Below are positions 18,773 through 26,961 of a DNA stretch of 64,000 nt, piece by piece. The position numbers were made by a program, and so were the translations under genes. The stretch comes from PALSA-1316 sp964499365 (GTDB lineage Bacteria > Nitrospirota > Thermodesulfovibrionia > Thermodesulfovibrionales > UBA6898). The first letter of the stretch is position 1. Each line of letters starts with the position of its first letter. The notes under the pieces are model-generated. The model saw nothing but the letters and a program-made list of their open reading frames with translations. It was not told where the DNA came from and ran no database searches. Location of the stretch: positions 124,001 through 188,000 of the forward strand of contig CAZCKU010000002.1 of the NCBI GenBank assembly GCA_964499365.1, in the 5' to 3' direction.

Positions 18773-19598
18773 TTGCTCCCTCCACTTTGATTAAAATAAT
18801 CGTTATATTATCATCGCCGCCGCGCTCATTCGCACGGTTTATCAGGTTGCTCACTTTTTCCTGCATAGAAGCGCTATCAATAAGAACAGCCGCTATCGAT
18901 TCGTCATCCAGCATATCGGTCAAGCCGTCGCTGCAAATAAGGAAAATATCGTCCTCAAAATAACCGTATTTATCAGTGATTTCAGGCTCACACTTGCTGT
19001 CCCCACCCCCAAGACTATTTGTTATGATATTTCTTTGAGGATGCATCAGTGCTTCCTCTTCGCTGATCTGCCCGGTGTTTAGAAGCATTTGGACAAGAGA
19101 GTGATCCTTTGTTAGAGGAAGCAATCCCCCATTTCTTAGCCTGTAAATCCTGCTGTCACCTGCATGAAATGTATACAACGTATCCTTACAGAAAAATAAT
19201 CCAGCCAGTGTTGTACCCATTCCTGAGTAATCAGTAGATCTCTTACTCATCTCCAGTAAGGCTTCATGAGAAAAGACGATGGCTTTACTCAAAATGTCTA
19301 TTACTTCATCTGCCTGAAAACGTTCTTTACGGATTGACATCAACTGCCGAGACAACAGATTTAATGCAAGATCACTCGCCACCTCTCCGGCGTTGTGACC
19401 TCCCATGCCATCAGCACAGCAGACTAATAGGCCGTAGTTTCTGATAACTGAGGATTCTATAGGTATTTCTAAGTATAATGTTTCCTTACTTTCAATAAGG
19501 TTGCCTACTATAAATGCATCCTCGTTATGGTCTCTTTTGTTACCGATGTCACTGCTGCCGCATATTTTTAAGATAGTTGCGGAATTTTTCGTATTCAT
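18765..19598 (-). CDS. PP2C-family Ser/Thr protein phosphatase
   Basis: 277 residues from the ATG at 19598, which follows the FHA gene stop by 1 nt; a longer frame from 19628 is less likely. All PP2C metal-site motifs are present: RDHNEDAF, ADGMGGHNAGE, GMGTTL, HAGDSRIYR, SDGLTDML and GGDDNITIIL. The enzyme would use two Mn/Mg ions to remove phosphate from Ser/Thr residues. Lying between the FHA protein and the kinase, and overlapping the latter, it is the natural antagonist of the two kinases in this island. It appears soluble. Confidence 0.96.
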   Translation of the reverse strand: MNTKNSATILKICGSSDIGNKRDHNEDAFIVGNLIESKETLYLEIPIESSVIRNYGLLVCCADGMGGHNAGEVASDLALNLLSRQLMSIRKERFQADEVIDILSKAIVFSHEALLEMSKRSTDYSGMGTTLAGLFFCKDTLYTFHAGDSRIYRLRNGGLLPLTKDHSLVQMLLNTGQISEEEALMHPQRNIITNSLGGGDSKCEPEITDKYGYFEDDIFLICSDGLTDMLDDESIAAVLIDSASMQEKVSNLINRANERGGDDNITIILIKVEGANA

Positions 19599-19599
19599 T

Positions 19600-20364
19600 T
19601 CATGATATCCGGAAAATAAATAGTTCATTAGCCAAAATTATTTTTTCCTCATCCTTGATTTGTACTTTTTCAGCGGGCATTATTGGTCTTAATCCGACTT
19701 TCGTGCCATTTGTACTGCCCTCATCACAAATAAACCATGTTCCGTCTTGACATGCAAAAGACGCATGCTTTCCTGAAATGTATGTATTTTTAAGGCACGC
19801 TAAATCTATATAGCTATTATTCGAACGCAAGGAAGACGCCGATTCATGACTGCCATTGCCTATGATATCACCATCCTTAATTTCAAATTCCAATTCATTT
19901 GCTGTGTTTTGCCGGCAAATAAGTCTTGGACGAAGCAATTGTTGCCTGAATTCAGCGGCTTTTCCTCCCTCCAAAGTATCTGCACACTTACAACACACAG
20001 TAGCGTCAAGTCTATTCCTCGACTTACAAAATGGACAAGATCTATATTGTTCCGGTGTAGCACACTTCTCGCACATTTCATTGCTATCCATAACTTCATT
20101 CCCGCAGCCCCTGCATAAAGAATAAACTTCAGCCTTTATGGGGGCACCACAATTAAGTTCGGGACAATATTCAGTATATTGATATTTATCTGGAGTGATG
20201 TGATGTCCCTTTCTGCATTTCCTAAATTTATTAATCTCGGCCTGCTTTTTACTGCTACCTTTTATTTCTGTTTTATTATGGATATTCTCAGCTCCACAAT
20301 AGTCACAAATAGTGGTGCAAAGAGAAATCTCTTTTTCGCAATTTTCACACCTAACCATTTCCAT
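19600..20364 (-). CDS. Zinc-ribbon protein with C-terminal FHA domain
   Basis: 254 residues; ATG at 20364 behind GGAAGG, overlapping the upstream gene by 14 nt. The first 150 residues hold a series of CxxC pairs (CENCEKE, CDYCGAE, CRGCGNE, CEKC, CPFCKSR, CCKC), probably three zinc ribbons. The last 100 residues are an FHA domain with the phosphothreonine-binding pattern: IGN at strand 3, SGKHASF and STNGT. FHA domains bind pThr peptides, so this protein should read out phosphorylation by the kinase encoded two genes downstream, whose N-terminus carries TxxL repeats. Confidence 0.93.
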   Translation of the reverse strand: MEMVRCENCEKEISLCTTICDYCGAENIHNKTEIKGSSKKQAEINKFRKCRKGHHITPDKYQYTEYCPELNCGAPIKAEVYSLCRGCGNEVMDSNEMCEKCATPEQYRSCPFCKSRNRLDATVCCKCADTLEGGKAAEFRQQLLRPRLICRQNTANELEFEIKDGDIIGNGSHESASSLRSNNSYIDLACLKNTYISGKHASFACQDGTWFICDEGSTNGTKVGLRPIMPAEKVQIKDEEKIILANELFIFRIS

Positions 20365-21013
20365 TTGTTTTCCTTCCTACAATTGACATCCCTTTTGTCA
20401 AAAGCGCTTCTTCAAAATGTCTCATAAATCCTCTCACTGGTATTCCAATGATTTTCAACTCGTTATCTTTATCTAATTCAAATGAAAGAGGGCGTTTAGC
20501 GTCATATTTGGTATTTTCAATGTATCTATATTTCTGAGCCCTTTCACTTAGAAGATGCAGTTTCTGGTTGTCAGACCCTCTCCATATTTTATTATTGCTA
20601 AGTCTCTCCTCAAAACGCCCATCAACTAAAATGTCAATCAAACTGATTATTTTCCTGGCGCTTTCGCTATGTTCATTTAATTCTTTTATGGTGTATCCTG
20701 AATAAGCCATAATATCAAGATGGGTTTCGCTTTTTATAAGTTTAATCAGCTCATATAAAGAATCTGCCTGTTCAAAAGGCTCTCCACCTGAAATAGTTAT
20801 GCCGTCTAATCCTTCAGCCGTCTGTTTTATCCTCTTTAAAATGTCCTGCAGCGGCATTCGGCTGTGCTGATGTCTTATTTTCATGGAAATTGCCATGCAA
20901 CCAGTACACTTTAAAGAACAGCCTTCAAGCCACAATGCAATTCGTTTTCCGGGACCAAGAACTGTAATCGGGTGTGAAGTGCTGTGGATATATAGATAGC
21001 CTGTTCCTTTCAT
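20351..21013 (-). CDS. Radical-SAM activase-like enzyme (NrdG/PflA type)
   Basis: 220 residues with the single iron-sulfur motif CSLKCTGC near residue 33, followed by the SAM-binding GGEPF (GITISGGEPFEQ). Size and layout match the short glycyl-radical-enzyme activases such as NrdG. No glycyl-radical enzyme is encoded nearby. Instead it sits between a Clp-like ATPase and an FHA protein, so it may modify a protein or peptide within this signalling system. That role is inference. The FHA gene start overlaps its 3' end. Only one cluster motif is visible, so this is not a SPASM enzyme. Confidence 0.85.
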   Translation of the reverse strand: MKGTGYLYIHSTSHPITVLGPGKRIALWLEGCSLKCTGCMAISMKIRHQHSRMPLQDILKRIKQTAEGLDGITISGGEPFEQADSLYELIKLIKSETHLDIMAYSGYTIKELNEHSESARKIISLIDILVDGRFEERLSNNKIWRGSDNQKLHLLSERAQKYRYIENTKYDAKRPLSFELDKDNELKIIGIPVRGFMRHFEEALLTKGMSIVGRKTNGNG

Positions 21014-21022
21014 TGCATATTA

Positions 21023-22999
21023 CTATGTTTCAAGCACATACCATTCGCCTGAATCTGTTGTCTCATCTTTTATTCCCTTAATTACCAAAGACTCACCTTT
21101 CTTAACGTCTTCATCCCATAGTTTTCTTGCAAGCGGATTTACAATTACTTTTTCTATATTATTTCCAACACCTCTGCCGCCATGTTCAATATTTTCCGAT
21201 GCCTTTTTTAATATCCAATCTTTAACTTCATCAGAAAATGAAATATTAATAACATGCTTTTCATATACTTCATCTTTAATCTTATTCAGGATACTTTCTA
21301 TAATTAATTTCATTACAGGAGGTCGTATATAATCGAACACAACGAAATTATCTCCTAATCTATTTAGTATCTCAGGTCTTTTTAATGAATAATTAAAATG
21401 TTCGCTAATAGCATCCATAATTTTCTTCTTAATTAAAGAATACGGCGTTTCTACTTTTTCAAAGTCTCTTCCTCCACACTTCTCCTTTCCACATACTTCC
21501 GGATTATCCACTGACATCTCTATAAAACCACATTTCTTGCACTTCATTCCCGTTGGATAAATATTTCGCACTCTGTCGTTACCAACAATCCGATTATTTT
21601 CATCCCTAGCAGTCTTTTCAACATAAGTCCCTATATTACTGGTGAAAATTATCACTGATTCGGAAAAATATACCGTTTCTCCTTTGCCATCAGTCATACG
21701 TCCGTCTTCAAGTATCTGAAGAAATTTATCCAGTATACTCGGATGGGCCTTTTCAATTTCGTCAAACAAAAGAACCGAAAATGGTTGTTCTTTGATCTTG
21801 TTTGTCAACTGACCGCCTGATTCATAGCCAACATAACCTGGGGGGGCGCCAAGAAGCTTTTGGTCGGCATGTTGGGACGAGTATTCACTCATATCAAACC
21901 TGTGAAAGGATTTCTCATGATTAAGGTCCTCGCCTCCAAAAAGCACACCTGACAATGTCTTGGCAAGTTCAGTTTTTCCAACACCGGTCGGCCCCGCGAA
22001 AAAAAGTATGCCTCGCGGTTTGCTTGAACTTGATGAATGCTGCACACCTGAAAGCCCCATTCCAGCTCTCTTTATAATATCGAGCACTGCATTTATAGCT
22101 TGTTCCTGCCCCATAACCCGTTTTTCAAATATGCCTTTTGCTGTCTTGAGTTTATCCCTCAATAAGTCCCTCTGCCACTTGCTTTCTGTAACGCCATATT
22201 TGTATTTGTTAACTATCTTCTCAAACTCTCTTTCACTAATAACGCTTTTTTCACTTACAATTGAAATGTTTTCGTTTCTTGATATAGTGCTCAGACTTGC
22301 AATTTCAACAATACACATACCGTCGGTAAGATCTGCCAGCAAATTGACGGCCATTTTCTCGTTATCTTTAGGTATTTCACCTCCGCCCTTAAAAGCATGA
22401 ATATTTTGTGATATATAATGTTTTCTATCTTCTAAATCCGGTTTTTCAATAAGAAGAGTTTTTGCTTCCGGATTATTGAGATAGAGCCATGCCGGAATGT
22501 CATTAACTTTGTCACAAATAAGAATAAGAATATTATTGTAATCGGCATCTCCAACATTTGGTTGTTTGGCATCTTGCACACACTTTAAAATCTTAAGAAA
22601 TACTTTACTTTCTTCTTCTTCAATTTGGTCCGGCCTTTGACATAAATGGGAGCTGTAATCGATAACAAAAAATGATGGGGTATCCTCTTTTGACATAGAA
22701 CCCCTAATAATATCCAAGACTGAACTAATATCTTTTCTTTGCACATCCTTATTGTTTTCATCTTCACGCTTAAACATCGTTAAGCCGTCTACTTTGTCAA
22801 AAAAACCGGCAACAGTATATCCTTTATGAAAAAAGAATTTTTTTAATACCTCTCTCAATGGCAAATATTCGTATTTATCCGAGACATTTGGAATTGGAAA
22901 CGGAATCTTGTCGTAAATATTACCGTATAACAGGAATAGTTTTTTTACAGAAAGATATCTTTCCATTTCGCACATCCATTTTGGGTAGTCATTACTCAT
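21023..22999 (-). CDS. ClpA/ClpB-like AAA+ ATPase with zinc-binding insertion
   Basis: 658 residues. Residues from about 280 form a class-I Clp D2-type module: MGQEQAINAVLDIIKRA, Walker A GPTGVGKTE (about 338), Walker B VLLFDEIEKAH (about 414), and a C-terminal small domain (GGRGVGNNIEKVIVNPLA). Inside it is an unusual insertion with four Cys (CKKC...CGKEKC), probably a zinc site. The first 260 residues look like a degenerate AAA domain lacking a Walker A motif. No ClpP-loop motif or clpP gene is seen, so unfolding or remodelling without proteolysis is more likely. Its ATG overlaps the coiled-coil gene stop by 1 nt (TGATG), so the two are probably coupled. Confidence 0.9.
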   Translation of the reverse strand: MSNDYPKWMCEMERYLSVKKLFLLYGNIYDKIPFPIPNVSDKYEYLPLREVLKKFFFHKGYTVAGFFDKVDGLTMFKREDENNKDVQRKDISSVLDIIRGSMSKEDTPSFFVIDYSSHLCQRPDQIEEEESKVFLKILKCVQDAKQPNVGDADYNNILILICDKVNDIPAWLYLNNPEAKTLLIEKPDLEDRKHYISQNIHAFKGGGEIPKDNEKMAVNLLADLTDGMCIVEIASLSTISRNENISIVSEKSVISEREFEKIVNKYKYGVTESKWQRDLLRDKLKTAKGIFEKRVMGQEQAINAVLDIIKRAGMGLSGVQHSSSSSKPRGILFFAGPTGVGKTELAKTLSGVLFGGEDLNHEKSFHRFDMSEYSSQHADQKLLGAPPGYVGYESGGQLTNKIKEQPFSVLLFDEIEKAHPSILDKFLQILEDGRMTDGKGETVYFSESVIIFTSNIGTYVEKTARDENNRIVGNDRVRNIYPTGMKCKKCGFIEMSVDNPEVCGKEKCGGRDFEKVETPYSLIKKKIMDAISEHFNYSLKRPEILNRLGDNFVVFDYIRPPVMKLIIESILNKIKDEVYEKHVINISFSDEVKDWILKKASENIEHGGRGVGNNIEKVIVNPLARKLWDEDVKKGESLVIKGIKDETTDSGEWYVLET

Positions 23000-24417
23000 C
23001 AGTCAAGACTCCTTTCTTTCAATCTATCTCTTCTTTTTTTCTTAGTCTTTAGCACTTCCTTCAATATTGAAGCATCAAATTTTTTCTCTATGGTAATCTT
23101 GACCGCCATTCCCTGGTCTTTCATTTTCTTGCTGAGTTCTGGCAAATGAGAGCAAAACTTTTCCTCCTGAGCTCTAAATTCGTCATAGCTGGCATCAGGC
23201 GCGTCTTCAGGCCTAAATACCTTAGCTGTGAATTTTTTATCAGTGTTAAGTGCTATCCGTACAGCCTCACCACCAGGAATCTTCATTTCCATAATTTTGT
23301 TTTTCCCTACAATGTCCTGTTCAATAGGTAGTGGCTCATAGCCCATATGGTGTAATACATCTCCAATGCTATTCATTATGTAATTTCTCTCAGCCTCATT
23401 CTTGGTTAACTCTAAATATTCAATGTAAAGTTTGTTTATCTCGTCAGATAATCTCCTGAGTTCCGTCTGGACAAAGTCAATATCATTAGTTGCATAAAGA
23501 CCGTTGATCTCTCTCTTAAAAGCTGCAATCCTGTTCGCATCTTTAATAACTGGGGAAGAAAGGCAAATCAGAAGCTCGCTTATTTCAAGTTCTATTGAAT
23601 CGATAAGCTTCTCTTGATGCTCCCATTTCTTTTTCGCCATGGCAATTGCTTCTCTTGTCCTCAGTTTAATGCCTTTCAAAATGCTTTCATAAAAAGCATA
23701 ATTACCGGCACATTTATCCTTTATTTCAGAAATACTCTGTTTCACTTCGCCAATATCTTTGGCGATAAACTGCGCATAAGCTTTCGGCAGATCTTCTATG
23801 TCTGCTTCTATCCCGCTTATTATATTTATTACTTTTTTTTCTTTTTCTTCAGGATCGTAGCCATATTTCTTGATTTCTTGTATCCGTGTCTTAAAAACAT
23901 CGAGATCGGATTTATGCACTTCAATGTTCCCGACATTTGAAGCTTTGATTGAAACACCCAGTAGTGCAGCCTCAGCCTTAAGAATTTCCTGCAACTTCTT
24001 TTCCTTAACGTCATCAACTTCATTAATTAATCTTGATAAACTTATATTGAGCTTTTCTTTTACCGCATCAAGCTGGCTCACGGAAAGCTTGGACACATTT
24101 TGCATAATTCGGTCTCTTTCTGCTGCTTCCATCAAGCTTTGCCGCTTTGCCTCATCTTCTTTTGCCTTTTGTGCTTCTGCTCTCGCTCTTACCTGTCTTC
24201 TCTCTTCAATTTCCCTCAACTCATTTTCTAATGCCTGTTTTGACTCAAGCCTAAATTGCCCAGCCTCTTTTTCAATCCTCTGCCTCTGCGCCTCCCTATT
24301 TGCTTTCTCCTGCTCTACAAGAGAGTTCACAACGGAAGCGATTCCGTAAATAGCTGCTCCAGCAATAACTACTGGTATTGCTGCAACGGCAACAACACCA
24401 ACAGACTCACCACTCAT
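22999..24417 (-). CDS. Membrane-anchored long coiled-coil protein
   Basis: 472 residues. A short N-terminus leads into one hydrophobic segment (about 6-32, VGVVAVAAIPVVIAGAAIYG). Then comes a long, highly charged coiled coil (35-370, e.g. LENELREIEERRQVRARAEA). A compact C-terminal domain from about 375 has beta strands such as MEMKIPGGEAVRIALNTDKK. No enzymatic motif is seen. The overlap with the AAA+ gene suggests a stoichiometric partner, perhaps an adaptor tethering the ATPase to the membrane. Basic ending (KKKRRDRLKERSLD). Confidence 0.8.
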   Translation of the reverse strand: MSGESVGVVAVAAIPVVIAGAAIYGIASVVNSLVEQEKANREAQRQRIEKEAGQFRLESKQALENELREIEERRQVRARAEAQKAKEDEAKRQSLMEAAERDRIMQNVSKLSVSQLDAVKEKLNISLSRLINEVDDVKEKKLQEILKAEAALLGVSIKASNVGNIEVHKSDLDVFKTRIQEIKKYGYDPEEKEKKVINIISGIEADIEDLPKAYAQFIAKDIGEVKQSISEIKDKCAGNYAFYESILKGIKLRTREAIAMAKKKWEHQEKLIDSIELEISELLICLSSPVIKDANRIAAFKREINGLYATNDIDFVQTELRRLSDEINKLYIEYLELTKNEAERNYIMNSIGDVLHHMGYEPLPIEQDIVGKNKIMEMKIPGGEAVRIALNTDKKFTAKVFRPEDAPDASYDEFRAQEEKFCSHLPELSKKMKDQGMAVKITIEKKFDASILKEVLKTKKKRRDRLKERSLD

Positions 24418-24452
24418 AAATATCTCCTCCCATCATCTCCATAACTTTATGA

Positions 24453-25511
24453 CTACCCAAGATGGTCATCTTCATGCACTGGAACATCATCACTATTAAG
24501 CCAACGCTCAATTTCAGGAGCCCCCCACCGTCTTTTTCTTTCTTTTATTAATAGGCCTGATAAAAGTTTTTTAAACCTGTCAGATAGGTCATCCGGTGGC
24601 AATAATCTTTCCGAAATATGTTTTGTCATGATTTGCAAGGCTGACAGTCCATAAAAAGGACTTTGTCCGAGAAACAAGTATACGAGCGTTATACCTAATG
24701 AGTAATAATCTGTCTTTTTGCTTACGTAGTGTTCACCCTTCCAGCCAAACAGCTCAGGAGCAGCAAAGTCAATGGTTAGAGCGCCTTTTGTTTTCCTTAC
24801 GGTAACGTCTTGATCAAGCAAAGTTGAAATACCGAAATCGCCGAGAACTATATCTCGCCGAGCTTTGTCTCTGTAAAACAGATTACCGGGCTTGATGTCT
24901 CTGTGAATAATTTCGTTCTTATGACAATATGCTAACCCGTGCAAGACTGCAGGGATCACATGTCTGGACAACTCTGTTTCAGAAAACGACTTTTCCTTTA
25001 ATCTATCCAGCAACGTGCCGCCCTCTGCATATTCCATTACCTCAAAAAACTGTCCGTTGACTTTGCCGTAATCAAGAATATTTAGCACATCTTTGTTGGT
25101 GACACCTACAAAAAGCTTAACGATTTCTTCACTTGCAGAGAATCCTTGGTGATAGAGTTTTAATACTGCTTTGTCCCCTCTTGCTATGTCCTCGCAAAGA
25201 TATACATAGGCCTCACCACTAATTCGGTTCACAATATCAATAATTCTATATTTGCCAGCTACGAGCTGGTCTTTTGAAAAAACCAATGGAAACTTATTCT
25301 GATCTCCATTTGGCTGTTTATCCTGAAATGACCTTTCAGTAATTGGCTCTGTCCTATTCTTTTCTGCTCTTATTTCATTCGCACATTTCTTACATATCTT
25401 GAACTCCTTATCGTAATGTTTAAGACACATATCCCTTTGACACGACGAACAAAAAAAGCAAGTTGCGTCAGATGGAAAGGATTTCTCACAAATAGGACAT
25501 TGCTTATTCAT
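24453..25511 (-). CDS. Hanks-type Ser/Thr kinase with Cys-rich zinc-finger N-terminus
   Basis: 352 residues. Residues 5-43 carry CPIC, CFFCSSC, C and CKKC, a B-box- or FYVE-like two-zinc module. The kinase domain (about 85-340) has Lys118, HRD at 203-205, DFG at 225-227 and APE at 251-253. It is closely similar to the kinase at 16862-18772, ending with the same GAPEIERWLNSDDVPVHED motif, so the two arose by duplication with different accessory parts: zinc fingers here, TxxL repeats and an Ig-like C-terminus there. No membrane helix. It should act in the cytoplasm on the same or a parallel phosphorylation circuit. Confidence 0.93.
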   Translation of the reverse strand: MNKQCPICEKSFPSDATCFFCSSCQRDMCLKHYDKEFKICKKCANEIRAEKNRTEPITERSFQDKQPNGDQNKFPLVFSKDQLVAGKYRIIDIVNRISGEAYVYLCEDIARGDKAVLKLYHQGFSASEEIVKLFVGVTNKDVLNILDYGKVNGQFFEVMEYAEGGTLLDRLKEKSFSETELSRHVIPAVLHGLAYCHKNEIIHRDIKPGNLFYRDKARRDIVLGDFGISTLLDQDVTVRKTKGALTIDFAAPELFGWKGEHYVSKKTDYYSLGITLVYLFLGQSPFYGLSALQIMTKHISERLLPPDDLSDRFKKLLSGLLIKERKRRWGAPEIERWLNSDDVPVHEDDHLG

Positions 25512-25538
25512 CTTACTTTGCTCCTATCCATCTTTTTC

Positions 25539-26690
25539 TTAACAGCACCCTTCATCCCTATACCTCCCTGTACACGGGTCTCTTTTATAAGTTTTTCTCC
25601 CCCCGCACCCGTGGTCAACAGTCACTCTGCCCTGCCTTCTTGATCCGCATCCCCCACACATTCCCCTGCAGATGATGCTGTACAAGACAAACATAATGCC
25701 AAGGAATATCGCGCTTTCCATACACTTAGCCCCTGCCCCGCCTCCTGCATCGGCAAAAGCCAATCTCGGTGAAATCAGGAAAGCGATAGGACTTAGTTTA
25801 GTCGCCCCCCTGAATAAACCGTCATCACAAAGCATGTTGGCCTGTTCAATAAGATAGTCTATCCCCTCTATTGTCTTCTTAAGTCTTGTACAAATCATTT
25901 CATGAACGTAACTGTTTACTGGCAAAATGGCAATTACCGAAGATATGTCTTTCCAAATCTCTCTCAGCACCGGCGCAACCCTCGATGAAACCCACTTCAA
26001 ATTGCTGGGTTCAAACTTTCCGCCTCCCGCAGCGCACGAGAGAAAAGGGTTAAATGCTCCTGATCGCCTGTCCGTGTCTACATCAAAGGCTGCATCAAGG
26101 ACATATACAAACCTGCCTATACCTTTACCCAGTCGGCAAAATCTCTCCCTCATTATTGGCTTGTTCATAAGGAACGCCAGATGACCGAATATATCTCCCA
26201 TTACTGCTGAGGTTTGTTCGCTGAGAAGAAACAGATCTGTTATGCTGGAATGTTCAATAGTCCGCTGATGGTAAAAAGCGTCGACAATATTTTCAACTGG
26301 AAAGCCTTGTCCTCTCAGAATGCTTTCCGCCTTTATCCTCCATTTCGACAGCTTTCTGGCAATAATTCCCGACGGATAGGTGTCGCCGTCATAAACGTCA
26401 TCTATAATTTTTTCGTGTGCAAGTATGACTGTAATTGCCGCTAAAAATAACACTGGCGGTAGGTCTGCCTGTAGTTTCCGGTGAATCGAAAGGGCAGGAC
26501 AGAGAAAGCGTCTCCGAGACTTCGGAAGATCCCCATAGGAAGATGCAATGGCAAGGCACAGGGCCATTTCATTATTCGTCAATAGACGGGCCATACTGCC
26601 AAAGATCGAGCCAAGTGCATCGCATAGGCTGCATCGATAGAACCTGAATTGTAGGTCCCTGTGAAAGTCAAGATCAAGATTACCAAACAT
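25539..26690 (-). CDS. DUF5685-family protein with Cys-rich tail
   Basis: 383 residues behind a good AGGAG site. The N-terminal 270 residues match what I recall of DUF5685: YRCSLCDALG near the start, the acidic IIDDVYDGD block near 115, and GRFVYVLDAAFDVDTDRRSG followed by FNPF. The two Asp-rich blocks are spaced like the metal-binding motifs of all-helical prenyl synthases, but no such activity has been shown for the family to my knowledge. The end has one hydrophobic segment (AIFLGIMFVLYSIIC) and a Cys/Gly-rich tail (CGGCGSRRQG...CC). It is probably membrane-anchored. Role in the island unknown. Confidence 0.78.
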   Translation of the reverse strand: MFGNLDLDFHRDLQFRFYRCSLCDALGSIFGSMARLLTNNEMALCLAIASSYGDLPKSRRRFLCPALSIHRKLQADLPPVLFLAAITVILAHEKIIDDVYDGDTYPSGIIARKLSKWRIKAESILRGQGFPVENIVDAFYHQRTIEHSSITDLFLLSEQTSAVMGDIFGHLAFLMNKPIMRERFCRLGKGIGRFVYVLDAAFDVDTDRRSGAFNPFLSCAAGGGKFEPSNLKWVSSRVAPVLREIWKDISSVIAILPVNSYVHEMICTRLKKTIEGIDYLIEQANMLCDDGLFRGATKLSPIAFLISPRLAFADAGGGAGAKCMESAIFLGIMFVLYSIICRGMCGGCGSRRQGRVTVDHGCGGRKTYKRDPCTGRYRDEGCC

Positions 26691-26693
26691 CTT

Positions 26694-26960
26694 TTATCTC
26701 CTGAATACCCTGTCCATAAACAGTCTGAGTGCCAAAAGCACTATGAATCCCATGATAAGCCAAGCTTTCCAGGAAACTCCGCCGGAAAATCCAGCATGAA
26801 AGGTCTGTGTGATGGCCGATCCAAGAAAAGGAAGCAGCATCAGAAATAACAGAAAAAACAAGACGCTTTTCAATCTCACTACGCCAAAGATAATACCGAA
26901 GGCAAGAAAAACCATGATAACCGGCGCTAAGGAATTTATCAAAGAAATAATACCCTGCAT
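26694..26960 (-). CDS. Small membrane protein, two to three TM segments
   Basis: 88 residues from ATG at 26960, one base after the zincin gene stop; the longer frame from 26996 begins inside that gene. Hydrophobic segments lie at about 8-25, 28-45 and 60-77 (WLIMGFIVLLALRLFM). The end is basic (DRVFRR), as for a cytoplasmic terminus. No family recognised. It lies tightly between the zincin-like gene and the DUF5685 gene, so it is probably co-expressed with both. Confidence 0.7.
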   Translation of the reverse strand: MQGIISLINSLAPVIMVFLAFGIIFGVVRLKSVLFFLLFLMLLPFLGSAITQTFHAGFSGGVSWKAWLIMGFIVLLALRLFMDRVFRR

Positions 26961-26961
26961 T

